NCBI RefSeq assembly: GCF_037081675.1
Contig: NZ_JAZAQL010000002.1
Location: 62,001 to 126,000 of the forward strand
Reading direction: 5' to 3'
Source: Halorubellus litoreus
Lineage (GTDB): Archaea; Halobacteriota; Halobacteria; Halobacteriales; Natrialbaceae
DNA: 64,000 nt
Shown one piece after another: positions 7,884-17,169 of this stretch (the stretch's first letter is position 1; every line of letters starts with the position of its first letter). Made by a program: the position numbers and the translations under genes. The notes below the pieces were generated by a model, which was not told the origin of the DNA, did no database searches, and worked only from the letters and a program-made list of their open reading frames with translations.

Positions 7884-9782
7884 ATGCCGTCTGACAACGC
7901 GTTCCAAATGACTGGTGAACAAACGACGAGCCGACGCCGCTGGCTCCAGGTGATGGGGATCGCCGGCGCCGCCGGACTCGCCGGGTGTGCGTCCGGACCC
8001 GACCCCACGGAGACGAGCGCCTCGACGACCGAAGAGGACCAAGGGTTCAGCACGGGCACGCAGGAACCCACCACGCAGGTCGAGGAACTCCCCGAGGTCG
8101 GGGGCACGTACACGGACATCATCTCCTCGACGATCACGACGCTGAACTCGATGTACAACTCCGAGGCGACCGCGGGCGCCCTCATCACGAACACCATCGA
8201 CCCGTCCTACGGGTTCAAGCCCGGGCAGGTCCAGTTCCCGCAACTGTTCGAGCTCACGAGCGACGACAACCGCGTCTGGTCCGCGAAGCTCCGCGAGAAC
8301 CTCCAGTGGTCCGAGCCCTACGGGCAGCTGACCGCCGAGGACTACGTGTACATGATCAAGAACCTCCACCAGACCGAATGGTCGGGGACCTCGGCCAGCT
8401 CCGACTGGTACCGGAACGGGGAACCCATCACGGTGGAGAAGAACGGCAAGTACCAGTTCGACATCAAACTGGAGGAACCCGACCCGCTGTTCCCGAAGAA
8501 ACCCGTGACGTGGGAGATGCAGGTCGTCCCCAAGGACCTCATCAAGCCGTTCGTCGACGAGGAGGACGTCCAGGGCCTCAAGGAGAACCAGGAGCTCATC
8601 GACCTCTCGTACACCGGGAACCTCGGGCCGTACAAGCTCGAGAACTGGGAGCGCCAGAGCAAGCTGACGTTCACGCGCAACGAGGACTACTACGCTCGCG
8701 AAGCCGACGACCTCCCGAAGCTCTTCGAGAAGGCGCCGTACTTCGAGCGCATCGAGACCCAGATCATCAAGGAGCCGGCGGCGCGCGTCGGCTCGCTCAA
8801 GACCGGCGACGGCGACGAGGTCGGCCTCGAACCGAGCCAGGCCGTCAACCTCGAAGGGAACGAGAACGTCAACCTGAACGTCGCCCCGCAGCCGTACAAC
8901 CGCCCGATCTTCTACAACATGCGTGCGAACGGCTGGAAGCCGTTCCGCAAGCAGGGTGTCCGGCAGGCGCTCGGGTGCGCGATTGACAAGCAGAAGTACG
9001 TCAAGGGCGTGCAGCGCGACTACGCCAACCCGCAGTTCACGTGGCAGCCGCAGTGGTCGCCGTGGTACAACGACGACACTGTCGACAAGTACGGCGTCGG
9101 CGACCTCTACGGGAAAGAGGCGACGCAGAGCCGGATGAAGGACGCGCTCTCCGGGACGAACTACTCGTACGACGGCGACAAGCTCGTCGACGGGAACGGC
9201 GACCAGGTCGAACTCAAGCTGATGTACCAGAGCGGGCAGGCCATCGAGAAGTCCACCGCGCAGTTCATCCAGCAGGAGTTCGGCAAGAACGCGGGCATCA
9301 AGGTGAACATCGAATCCATCGGCGGTCTGAAGTTCGTCACCGACTACTTCCGCCAGCAGGAGCCCGAGAACCCCGACGAGCTCGAGTGGAGCGCGGGCGC
9401 GAACAACTACGGCCCGCGTGACAAGGTCACGAGCAAGAAGTCCTGGGACATGGGCCTCATCTACGGCCTGAACACGTACCCGATGACGCCGACGAGCAGC
9501 GACGTGTTCTTCCTGAAGGACGCCGCGTTCAACGCGACCGGCTACTACCCGAGCTACGACCTCGAGACGCTCTACGAGGACGCTCGCACCGCGTCCTCCG
9601 ACGAGGAACGCAAGGAGGTTCTCGGCGAACTCTTCGGGAAGCTCTCGAAGGACCAACCCATGGGTATGCTCTCGCTTGGCACCTCCATCACGGGCTACAG
9701 CCCGTCCGTGAAGGGGCCGGAAGAGGAGTTCTTCAACGGCTGGAACTTCCAGACGTGGCGGAAGGAGTCCGGAGACAACTAG
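7884..9782 (+). CDS. ABC transporter substrate-binding lipoprotein, dipeptide/oligopeptide type
   Basis: Extracellular solute-binding protein of family 5 (SBP_bac_5), 632 residues. The N-terminus has a Tat motif (SRRRW, residues 16-20), a hydrophobic stretch and a lipobox LAGC with the lipid-bearing Cys at residue 35, so it is exported folded and tethered to the membrane. A Thr/Ser/Glu-rich linker follows. The body contains the family's typical ALGCAIDKQKYVKGV helix and C-terminal domain. First gene of a five-gene operon with two permeases and two ATPases. The ligand is most likely a peptide, but family 5 proteins also bind sugars or nickel, so the substrate is uncertain. Confidence 0.92.
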   Translation: MPSDNAFQMTGEQTTSRRRWLQVMGIAGAAGLAGCASGPDPTETSASTTEEDQGFSTGTQEPTTQVEELPEVGGTYTDIISSTITTLNSMYNSEATAGALITNTIDPSYGFKPGQVQFPQLFELTSDDNRVWSAKLRENLQWSEPYGQLTAEDYVYMIKNLHQTEWSGTSASSDWYRNGEPITVEKNGKYQFDIKLEEPDPLFPKKPVTWEMQVVPKDLIKPFVDEEDVQGLKENQELIDLSYTGNLGPYKLENWERQSKLTFTRNEDYYAREADDLPKLFEKAPYFERIETQIIKEPAARVGSLKTGDGDEVGLEPSQAVNLEGNENVNLNVAPQPYNRPIFYNMRANGWKPFRKQGVRQALGCAIDKQKYVKGVQRDYANPQFTWQPQWSPWYNDDTVDKYGVGDLYGKEATQSRMKDALSGTNYSYDGDKLVDGNGDQVELKLMYQSGQAIEKSTAQFIQQEFGKNAGIKVNIESIGGLKFVTDYFRQQEPENPDELEWSAGANNYGPRDKVTSKKSWDMGLIYGLNTYPMTPTSSDVFFLKDAAFNATGYYPSYDLETLYEDARTASSDEERKEVLGELFGKLSKDQPMGMLSLGTSITGYSPSVKGPEEEFFNGWNFQTWRKESGDN

Positions 9783-9847
9783 AGGTCACCCATGACCTAT
9801 CATCGTTCGCATAACTCGCCGAGAGCCGCTGGGATAGCGACGCCACC

Positions 9848-10816
9848 ATGAGGTGGTACGTCGCACGGCGGCTCATGTGGGCAGTCGTCGTCACGTTCAT
9901 CATCGTCTCCGTCACCTGGCTCATGCTCCGGCTGACGCCCGACCAGGACATCATCCAGGCCGGGCAAGCGGCCGCGCAGGCGGGGAAGAACGCCACCGCA
10001 GAACAGGAACGCCTCCGCGAGCTCCGCGGCCTGAACGAGCCGCTGTGGGTGCAGTACGGCAGTTACATGGAGAACGTCTTCACGCTCGACTGGGGGTTCT
10101 CCGAGAGTCGCTCCCAGCCCGTCACCGAGGCGGTCTGGACGGCGCTCTACTACACCGTCCAGTACTCCGTGCCGTGGACGATCCTGACCATCGTGTTCGG
10201 GACCGCTGCGGGCCTGTACTCGACCGCGCACCAGTACTCGTGGCGGGACAACCTGATGACGTTCTTCGCGTTCTTCGGGTTCTCCATCCCGAACTTCTGG
10301 TTCGGCATCATGCTCCTGCTCGTGTTCGGCGTCGTCCTCGGGTGGGTGCCGATCACGTACCAGACGGACGTGGGCGTGTTCACGTGGGCGAACTTCAAGC
10401 AACTCATCCTCCCCGTGTTCGTGCTCGTCACGGGCTCGGTCGGGGGCATCCAGCGCGTCTCCCGGAACGAATCCGCGGAGTACCTCAACACGGACTTCGT
10501 GAAGACCGCGCGAGCGAAGGGCGCGAACAGCCAGCGCATCCTGACGCGGCACATCCTGCGTCCGGCGTCGGTGCCGATGTCGACGACGTACGTCGGCACG
10601 CTCCTGGCGTTGTTCACGGGGTCGTCCGTGCTCGTCGAGACCGTGTTCTCGATTCCCGGGCTCGGGCGACTGCTCTTGCGGGGTACGCTCTCCCAGGACA
10701 CGCCACTCGTGCTCGGCACGTCGTTCGTGTTCATCTTCATCGCGGTCATCGGGAACCTGCTCCAGGACATCGTCTACACAGTGCTCGACCCGCGCATCAG
10801 CTTCGGTGATCGATGA
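9848..10816 (+). CDS. Peptide ABC transporter permease, DppB-type
   Basis: Inner-membrane channel subunit, 322 residues, with an N-terminal membrane helix (residues 9-29), an extracellular loop, and five further helices. The EAA loop that docks the ATPases is visible as the segment NTDFVKTARAKGANSQRILTRH. The start ATG at 9848 is 65 bp after the binding-protein stop. Its last codons overlap the start of the next permease gene by four bases (10813-10816), which signals translational coupling. Length and layout are normal for the family. Confidence 0.93.
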   Translation: MRWYVARRLMWAVVVTFIIVSVTWLMLRLTPDQDIIQAGQAAAQAGKNATAEQERLRELRGLNEPLWVQYGSYMENVFTLDWGFSESRSQPVTEAVWTALYYTVQYSVPWTILTIVFGTAAGLYSTAHQYSWRDNLMTFFAFFGFSIPNFWFGIMLLLVFGVVLGWVPITYQTDVGVFTWANFKQLILPVFVLVTGSVGGIQRVSRNESAEYLNTDFVKTARAKGANSQRILTRHILRPASVPMSTTYVGTLLALFTGSSVLVETVFSIPGLGRLLLRGTLSQDTPLVLGTSFVFIFIAVIGNLLQDIVYTVLDPRISFGDR

Positions 10817-12003
10817 TGTCGGCAGACGATTCCACGCCGACCCGATTCGAGGACATCGACTGGAACGACGTCGAACGCACGAGTCGGCTGAACCTCTCCG
10901 CGAAAACGAGTGGGATGGTCGTGACGACGTTGGTACTTGCCGCCATCTTCCTCTACGACTACTTCGCCGTCCCGAAGGGCGAGGCGACGTTCGAGGCGAT
11001 CGGGTGGGCGTACCAGGTCACGCAACTGGACTACATGTTCGCGCTGACGATCCTGCTGCTGTTCTTCTTCGGGGTCGTTCCGATCTTCGAGAACCCGCAT
11101 CTGTCGCGGTACTACTGGGAACGGTTCAAGGAGAACCGTCCAGCGATCCTGAGTCTCGGGTTCCTCATCGTGACGTTCGTTGTCGGCGTCTTCGGGCCGC
11201 TGGTCGTCCCGAAACCAGAGCTGACGCTGTTCGCGAAGTTCCAGCCGCCCGTGTACACGAGCGTCCCGAAGTCCGCGGTCATCGAGTGCACGGGTCGAGT
11301 CTCGGATGGGATGTGCCACGGTACCTGGAAGTACCCGCTCGGCACGACTGACGGTGGGAAGGACATCGTGAAGATCATCGTGTACGGGATGCAGATCAGC
11401 ATGAAGATCGGACTGATGTCGGCGTTCATCGTGACGATAATCGGGAGTCTCGTCGGCACGGTCGCCGCGTACAGCGGCGGGCTCGTCGACGAGTTCCTGA
11501 TGCGGTACGTCGACATCCAGCAGACGTTCCCGAGCTTCCTGCTGTTCCTCCTCCTGACCTACCAGTTCGGCGCGAGCCTCATCCTGTTCATCGGTATCTT
11601 CGGGTTCTTCAGCTGGGGGAACACCGCGCGGTACGTGCGGTCGAACGCGCTCCAGAAGACCGAGGAGGAGTACATCAAGTCCGCGAAAGCCACGGGTGGC
11701 AGCACGTGGCTCATCATCCGCCGGCACCTCATCCCGAACACCGCGAGCAGCATCATCACGGACCTGTCGCTGCTCATCCCGAGCTTCATCCTGTTCGAGG
11801 CGGCGTTCGCGTTCCTCGGACTCGGGGCGGACGTCCCGTCGCTGGGGTCGGCGATCGCGTCGGGGCGCGCGAGCCTGTCGTTCGCGTGGTGGATCTCGAC
11901 GATCCCCGGCGTGTTCCTGTTCCTCATCATCCTCGCGTTCAACTACCTCGGTGACGCACTGCTCGACGCACTGAACCCGCAAGCGGAGACGGAGGGCGAA
12001 TAA
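10813..12003 (+). CDS. Peptide ABC transporter permease, DppC-type
   Basis: Second channel subunit, 396 residues. It is about 100 residues longer than bacterial DppC because the N-terminal region has two extra hydrophobic segments (around residues 35-55 and 68-88) before the usual architecture; similar long forms are common in haloarchaea. The EAA motif occurs as EEEYIKSAKATGGSTWLIIR. An extracytoplasmic loop holds two cysteines (ECTGRVSDGMCHG) that could form a disulfide. The start overlaps the previous stop (ATGA-type) and its own stop overlaps the next ATG by one base. A second ATG directly after the first (10816) is possible. Confidence 0.92.
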   Translation: MMSADDSTPTRFEDIDWNDVERTSRLNLSAKTSGMVVTTLVLAAIFLYDYFAVPKGEATFEAIGWAYQVTQLDYMFALTILLLFFFGVVPIFENPHLSRYYWERFKENRPAILSLGFLIVTFVVGVFGPLVVPKPELTLFAKFQPPVYTSVPKSAVIECTGRVSDGMCHGTWKYPLGTTDGGKDIVKIIVYGMQISMKIGLMSAFIVTIIGSLVGTVAAYSGGLVDEFLMRYVDIQQTFPSFLLFLLLTYQFGASLILFIGIFGFFSWGNTARYVRSNALQKTEEEYIKSAKATGGSTWLIIRRHLIPNTASSIITDLSLLIPSFILFEAAFAFLGLGADVPSLGSAIASGRASLSFAWWISTIPGVFLFLIILAFNYLGDALLDALNPQAETEGE

Positions 12004-13070
12004 TGAGTACGAGAGATCCACTACTGTCGGTACGAGACCTCACGACGACGTTCACCACGGACGAAGGCACGCTGACGGCGGTCGACGGCCTCGACTTCGA
12101 CATCCACGAAGGCGAGACCGTCTGTATCGTCGGCGAGTCCGGGTCCGGGAAGACCGTCGCGAGCGAATCCATCACGCGCATCCTCTCGATGCCGCCCGCG
12201 CACATCGACGGCGAGGTGCGGTTCCGCGGCCGGGACGTCGGCGCGTTGAGCGACGCGGAACTCCGCGACCTCCGCGGCGGGGAGATCGGTCACATCTTCC
12301 AGAACCCGCAGGACGCGCTGAATCACTGCTATAGCGTCGGCTGGCAGATCGTGGAGGCGATACAGTTCCACGACGACGTCTCGGAGGCCGAGGCGCGCGA
12401 GCGCGCCATCGAGCTCTTGGACCGGGTCGGTATCCCGGAGGCGACTGCGCGCTTCGACGATTACCCCCACGAGTTCTCCGGGGGGATGAAGCAGCGCGTG
12501 ATGATCGCGATGGCGCTCGCGCCCGAACCGGACCTCCTCATCGCGGACGAGCCGACGACCGCGCTCGACGTCACCATCCAATCCCAGATCCTGGACCTCC
12601 TCGAGGACATCCAGGAGGAGTTCGGGATGAGCATCCTGTTCATCACGCACGACCTCGGCGTCGTCGCCGAGGTCGCCGACCGCGTGCTCGTGATGTACGC
12701 GGGCAAGCTCATGGAGGAAGGCGACGTCTACACGATATTCAAGGAGCCCGCGCATCCGTACACGCAAGCGCTCATGGAGTGCTTGCCCGGCAGGGGCGAG
12801 TCGACGAAGGGCATCCAGGGGTCGCTCCCGGACCCGACGAACCCGCCGGACGGCTGTCGGTTCGCCGACCGCTGCCCGCACGCGGTCGAGGACTGCAAGA
12901 AGGGCGACCAGCCGACGTTGTACGACACGGGGACCGCGGACCACCGCGTCTCGTGCGTGTACTACGGCCCCGGCTACGACGAGTCCCGCATCCTCGACGC
13001 GGAGCTATCGACCGGTAGCGCCGCCGGGAACGGCGGCACTGAACGGACCGGAGGGATGAACGATGACTGA
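12003..13070 (+). CDS. Peptide ABC transporter ATP-binding protein, DppD-type
   Basis: ATPase subunit, 355 residues. Walker A GESGSGKT is at residues 44-51, the signature is FSGGMKQR, Walker B is LLIADEPT, and an H-loop His follows in FITHDLG. The C-terminal oligopeptide-transporter region has four cysteines in the order GCRF, RCP, EDC and VSC, the pattern that holds a [4Fe-4S] cluster in structurally studied DppABCDF/OppABCD transporters. The start shares a base with the previous stop (TAATG). Overlaps the next gene by eight bases. Confidence 0.93.
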   Translation: MSTRDPLLSVRDLTTTFTTDEGTLTAVDGLDFDIHEGETVCIVGESGSGKTVASESITRILSMPPAHIDGEVRFRGRDVGALSDAELRDLRGGEIGHIFQNPQDALNHCYSVGWQIVEAIQFHDDVSEAEARERAIELLDRVGIPEATARFDDYPHEFSGGMKQRVMIAMALAPEPDLLIADEPTTALDVTIQSQILDLLEDIQEEFGMSILFITHDLGVVAEVADRVLVMYAGKLMEEGDVYTIFKEPAHPYTQALMECLPGRGESTKGIQGSLPDPTNPPDGCRFADRCPHAVEDCKKGDQPTLYDTGTADHRVSCVYYGPGYDESRILDAELSTGSAAGNGGTERTGGMNDD

Positions 13071-14427
13071 CGAACCGCTGCTCGAGGTCCGCGACCTGAA
13101 GAAGCACTACCCCATCACGCAGGGTATCCTGAAGAAGCAGGTCGGGTCAGTGAAGGCGGTCGACGGCATCAGTTTCGACATCCCGCGCGGCGAGACGCTC
13201 GGACTCGTCGGCGAGTCCGGGTGCGGGAAGTCGACGGCGGCGACGTCGATCATCCAACTGGAGGAGCCGACCGCCGGCGAGGTCATCTTCAACGGCGAGG
13301 CACGGGACGCGACCGAGACAGCCGCGGACGCGCGCCATCGGAACGACGTGACGGAGTTCGACCCGGCCGAACTCAAGCAGTTCCGCCGGCAAGCCCAGAT
13401 GATCTTCCAGGACCCGTCGTCGAGCCTGGACCCGCGGATGCGGGTCGGCGAGAGCATCGCCGAACCGCTCCGCATCCACGGTATCGAGGACAAGGCGGCG
13501 CGCCAGGAGATCGCGCGGAACCTCCTCGACCGCGTCGGGCTGTCGCGCGACGACTACCATCGGTTCCCCCACGAGTTCTCCGGTGGCCAGAAGCAACGCA
13601 TCAGTCTGGCGCGAGCGCTCGTGACGAACCCCGAACTGATCGTCGCGGACGAACCCGTCTCCGCGCTCGACGTCTCCGTGCAAGCGGAGATACTGACGTT
13701 GATGAAGGACATCCAGGCGGAGTTCGGGCTGTCGATCCTCCTCATCAGTCACGACATGGCGGTCGTCCGCGAGATCTGCGACCGCGTCGCCGTCATGTAC
13801 CTCGGTGAGATTGTCGAGATTGGGGAGACCGAGGAGCTGTTCCGGAACCCGCAGCATCCGTACACGCAGGCGTTGCTGTCGTCGATCCCGGTGCCGGACC
13901 CGACCGTGGACCGTGCGGGGACGACGCTGTCGGGCGACGTGCCGAGTCCGTCGAACCCGCCGAGTGGCTGTCGGTTCCACACGCGCTGCCCGGACGTCAT
14001 CCAGCCCGAGGACTACGACTTCGAGCAGGAGCACTGGCGCGCGGTCATGGACCTCCGGACGCGCCTCGCGCAGCGCGACATCGACATCGAGGCGGTCCGC
14101 GAGTTCGTCGCGACCGAGCGCGACGGGGACGTCGAGCCCGGGTCGGTGTCGGACGACGCCGCGAAGGCCGCGATCCGCGACGAGTTCGGCATCCCCGAGT
14201 CGCTCCAGGACGGGCGTGCGGAGTCCGTCCTCGCCGACGCGCTCGAACGGATCGTGAGCGACGACCTGGCGGGCGCCGACGAACTCCTGTCGACGGAGTT
14301 CGAGACGGTCTGCGAGCGCGACGCACCGTCGCTCGCGGAGACCTCGCCCGGTCACCAGTCCGCGTGTCATCTCGACTCGCCGAGCGCGACGACCGACTCC
14401 GTCGAGTCCGCGGTCTCGGACGACTGA
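13063..14427 (+). CDS. Peptide ABC transporter ATP-binding protein, DppF-type, with a 100-residue insertion
   Basis: Second ATPase of the transporter, 454 residues, with Walker A at residues 50-58 (GESGCGKST), signature FSGGQKQR, and a usual ABC core through about residue 300. The C-terminal cysteine motif is split: Cys 303 and 309 (GCRFHTRC) are separated from Cys 417 and 435 by 108 residues, where the partner ATPase has seven. The insert is acidic and helical and begins with an EHWRAVMDLRTRL-like helix. I believe long inserts here are common in haloarchaeal members, which would make this lineage-specific rather than unique. GGAGG lies shortly before the start, which overlaps the previous gene. 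Confidence 0.92.
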   Translation: MTDEPLLEVRDLKKHYPITQGILKKQVGSVKAVDGISFDIPRGETLGLVGESGCGKSTAATSIIQLEEPTAGEVIFNGEARDATETAADARHRNDVTEFDPAELKQFRRQAQMIFQDPSSSLDPRMRVGESIAEPLRIHGIEDKAARQEIARNLLDRVGLSRDDYHRFPHEFSGGQKQRISLARALVTNPELIVADEPVSALDVSVQAEILTLMKDIQAEFGLSILLISHDMAVVREICDRVAVMYLGEIVEIGETEELFRNPQHPYTQALLSSIPVPDPTVDRAGTTLSGDVPSPSNPPSGCRFHTRCPDVIQPEDYDFEQEHWRAVMDLRTRLAQRDIDIEAVREFVATERDGDVEPGSVSDDAAKAAIRDEFGIPESLQDGRAESVLADALERIVSDDLAGADELLSTEFETVCERDAPSLAETSPGHQSACHLDSPSATTDSVESAVSDD

Positions 14428-14584
14428 CGCGGCATCGAACGCTGGCGCGCCCGACGCACCCCTCTATCACGCTTCTTCGACGCGGTCCGAACCCGTCCAC
14501 GCGACCGCGACGGTCGCACCGCGACGGCGGTCGGGTAGCGATTGAACAGGTTTTTCGGTCGGGATAGCGGAGTCTGGAGTAACG

Positions 14585-15694
14585 ATGGGGCTCGAAGAGG
14601 AGATCGACGCAATCGAGGAGGAGATCCGGAATACGCCCTATAACAAGTCCACGGAAGCCCACATCGGCCGTCTGAAGTCGAAGCTCGCGGAGAAGAAGGA
14701 GAAGCTCGAGAACCAGTCGGGGTCCGGTGGCGGCGGCGGGTACGCCGTCGAGAAGCACGGGGACGCGAGCGTCGCGCTCGTCGGGTTCCCGAGCGTCGGG
14801 AAGTCGACGCTCGTCAACTCGCTCACGAACGCCGACAGCGAGGTCGGGTCCTACGAGTTCACGACCCTGAACGTGAACCCCGGGATGCTCGAGTACAACG
14901 GCGCGGACATCCAGATCCTCGACGTCCCGGGCCTCATCGAGGGTGCTGCCGGGGGACGCGGCGGCGGGAAGGAGGTGCTGTCGGTCGTCCGGAGCGCGGA
15001 CCTCATCGCGTTCGTGCTGTCGCCGTTCGAGATCGAGCAGTACGCGCGACTACGGAAGGAGCTGTACGACATCAAGATCCGCGTCGACCAGCAGCCCCCG
15101 AACGTCACCATCCGGAAGAAGCACAAGGACGGCATCCGCGTCACGTCGGCGGCCGACCAGGACCTCGACGAGAAGACGATCACGGACATCCTCCGCGAGC
15201 ACGGGTACGTGAACGCGGACGTGAACCTCGGCGAGAAACTCGACATGGACCGCCTCATCGACGGCATCATGGACAACCGCGTCTACCTGCCCTCTATCAC
15301 GATCGTGAACAAGGCCGACCTCATCGACCCCGGGTACAAGGAGACGGTGTTCGAGAACCTCCGCGAGCACGACCTCGACCCCGAGGAGGTGACGTTCATC
15401 TCCGCGGAGAAGGAGAAGGGTCTCGAGGCGTTCAAGGAACGCATCTGGAAGCAGCTCGGGCTCATCCGCGTCTACATGGACAAACCCGGGCGTGGCGTCG
15501 ACTGGGAGGAACCGCTCGTGGTCCCCGAGGGGTCGAGTATCGACGATGCGCTCTCGAAGCTCGGGAGCGAGATGGACGAGCGCTTCCGGTTCGCGCGCGT
15601 CCGCGGCGAGAGCGCGAAGCACGACGGCCAGCAGGTCGGTCGCGAGCACGAGCTCGCGGACGAGGACGTCCTGAAGCTCGTCCTCCGGAAGTAA
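14585..15694 (+). CDS. DRG-family GTP-binding protein (Obg/Rbg type)
   Basis: Translation-associated GTPase of the developmentally regulated GTP-binding (DRG) group, 369 residues. An N-terminal helical/coiled-coil segment (residues 1-45) and a Gly-rich linker precede the G domain: G1 GFPSVGKST at 67-75, G2 with TTLNVNPG, G3 DVPGLIEGAAGG at 113-124, and G4 NKAD at 242-245. The C-terminal part is a TGS domain ending VLKLVLRK. Known eukaryotic and archaeal relatives bind ribosomes and help stalled or elongating ribosomes. It is a single gene with its own promoter region in the 157 bp before it. The next features are remnants of toxin-antitoxin genes. Confidence 0.94.
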   Translation: MGLEEEIDAIEEEIRNTPYNKSTEAHIGRLKSKLAEKKEKLENQSGSGGGGGYAVEKHGDASVALVGFPSVGKSTLVNSLTNADSEVGSYEFTTLNVNPGMLEYNGADIQILDVPGLIEGAAGGRGGGKEVLSVVRSADLIAFVLSPFEIEQYARLRKELYDIKIRVDQQPPNVTIRKKHKDGIRVTSAADQDLDEKTITDILREHGYVNADVNLGEKLDMDRLIDGIMDNRVYLPSITIVNKADLIDPGYKETVFENLREHDLDPEEVTFISAEKEKGLEAFKERIWKQLGLIRVYMDKPGRGVDWEEPLVVPEGSSIDDALSKLGSEMDERFRFARVRGESAKHDGQQVGREHELADEDVLKLVLRK

Positions 15695-15754
15695 CCGGTC
15701 GAGGCCCTGGCCGACCGAAGACTCTTGAATCTCTCTTCGTATCCGATACGTTTT

Positions 15755-15954
15755 CCCAAGAGCATTCGGGTCGACGACACGCACGCTGCCCTCGCCCCAC
15801 AGAAACGGGAAGACGAGACGGTCGACGAACTGTTCGCCCGACCCGTCCGCGAACGCCGCGAGAGCGTCCGCGATGGGGCTGGCCGCTGGGTGGACTCTGA
15901 CGCACTCGAGAAGGCGAAAGCGAAGCGCGCGGAGATGACGGACGATGTCTGCGT
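15755..15954 (+). pseudogene. Degenerate VapB-type antitoxin remnant
   Basis: The reading frame from 15755 encodes PKSIRV..THAAL...DETVDELF...RERRESVR...AEMTDDV, the recognisable pattern of haloarchaeal VapB antitoxins (a short DNA-binding arm, then a conserved RERRES helix and a C-terminal toxin-binding tail). The codon where the initiating Met is expected is TTT (15752), and the frame runs on past the expected stop (TGC where a TGA would fit) into the toxin remnant. One residue also seems lost in the RVDDDTHAAL segment. It therefore appears non-functional. Confidence 0.65.
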
Positions 15955-16074
15955 TCGACGACGCTCTACGACAGTAGCGCCCTCATCGACTACCTCGACG
16001 AAACGCTCGCCGTCGCGGACACCGATTTCGGCGTGCTCGGGGTCGCCGAGCGAGTCGACGTCGACATCGTCTGA
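15945..16074 (+). pseudogene. Degenerate VapC-type toxin: frameshift plus internal deletion
   Basis: An ATG at 15945 opens a frame that stops at 15977, but one base later in phase (from 15967) the sequence reads YDSSALIDYLD, the N-terminal PIN motif with its first catalytic Asp. It then joins directly to VADTDFGVLGVAERVDVDIV and a stop, which is a typical VapC C-terminal strand. Roughly 90-100 residues of the middle of the PIN domain are missing. The remnant is thus a short stub with a one-base frameshift at its start and a large in-frame deletion. Confidence 0.65.
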
Positions 16075-16288
16075 CTCGGGGTCGTCGGACCGGCGAGCGG
16101 TCACGGAATGAGGTCGGGCGAGCCGGCACCGACGGGCGCTCGTCGACCTCCCAGTTCGGTTTTCTTTCGATCTCACGTTCCACAGCAGGTGACGTTCCAT
16201 TCTGGAGGTACGCGAGCGCTATCGAGTGCAACCCGACAACGAGCAGCTGGTGGAAACATTTACGCAGTTTCGGACGTAACGACGGCGT

Positions 16289-16564
16289 ATGTCGAAGGCC
16301 GTGAAGGTCGACGAAGACGCGAAATCTCGACTCGAAGAGCTGCAAGCAGAGATCCGGTTGCGGACGGGAGAGTCGGTCACCCAGCAGGAGTTACTCTCCC
16401 GGCTCATCGACGACGCCTACGGTGACAAAGACGACGTCGTCGACTCGTTCCGTGAGTCGACAGTGCCGCTATCGGCCACGGAGAAGGAGGCGATGGGGCA
16501 CGGGCGGTTCAGTTCCGGCGTGACGACCGAAGAGGAGGACATCGACGAGATACTGTACGGATGA
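16289..16564 (+). CDS. VapB-type antitoxin
   Basis: 91 residues. The N-terminal segment SKAVKVDEDAKSRLEELQ continues into LRTGESVTQQELLSRLIDDA, a ribbon-helix-helix-like DNA-binding fold. The acidic tail EEEDIDEILYG is the part expected to fill the toxin active site. The stop overlaps the toxin start by four bases (ATGA), the normal arrangement for a type II pair in which the antitoxin is made first and represses its own promoter. An AT-rich element (ACATTTACG, 16255-16263) about 26 nt upstream of the ATG could be the TATA box. Confidence 0.8.
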   Translation: MSKAVKVDEDAKSRLEELQAEIRLRTGESVTQQELLSRLIDDAYGDKDDVVDSFRESTVPLSATEKEAMGHGRFSSGVTTEEEDIDEILYG

Positions 16565-17001
16565 CGGTGCTCGTCGACACCGGTGTCCTGTACGCGGACC
16601 ACGACACGGACGCGGCGAGACACGATGCCGCGAGCGATGCATTGGACGCCGTCTACGATGGCGAGTTCGGGCAGCCGTACGTCAGCGACTACGTCTACGA
16701 CGAGGCTGTGACGCTGACGCTCGCACGCGGCGGGTCGTTCGGGCCGGCGAAGCGCCTCGGTGAACGGATTCGTGGCGCGGACACGTATCCTCGGGTGTAC
16801 GAACTCCTTCGCGTGTCGGGGACGGTGTTCAATGCGGCGATTGAGACGTTCGAACGATACGACGATCACGGGTTGAGCTTCACGGACGCGACGACTGTCG
16901 CGCTCTGCGAGCGGCGCGGTATCGACGCGGTACTGAGTTTCGACGACGACTTCGACGGGGTCGTAGAGCGACTGGACCCGGAAGCAGTCGCCGTGGAGTG
17001 A
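16561..17001 (+). CDS. VapC-type PIN-domain toxin
   Basis: Predicted ribonuclease toxin, 146 residues. The PIN signature VDTGVLYADHD carries the first catalytic Asp at residue 6. The second acidic position lies in YDEAVTLTLARGG, and the third cluster is LSFTDATTVALCERRGIDAVLSFDDDF near the end. All expected acidic residues are present, so it should be active against RNA, classically initiator tRNA or rRNA in VapC families. It overlaps the antitoxin gene at its start. An older, decayed vapBC pair sits 0.3 kb upstream. Confidence 0.85.
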   Translation: MTVLVDTGVLYADHDTDAARHDAASDALDAVYDGEFGQPYVSDYVYDEAVTLTLARGGSFGPAKRLGERIRGADTYPRVYELLRVSGTVFNAAIETFERYDDHGLSFTDATTVALCERRGIDAVLSFDDDFDGVVERLDPEAVAVE

Positions 17002-17169
17002 GTTGCTGGGTGGCTTCGGACGAATTGTCTGGATGAGAGCTGCGAGCGCACGGCTGCCGGTTCTGATTCGGTGAACGGAGCGAGGTCGGTTCGCGGCGGT
17101 CGGCCCGACCATCGTTCGTCGATTTCTCCGTCCGGTATCGTCTTGAGTCCGCCACTCGAAGCGTCGAGT

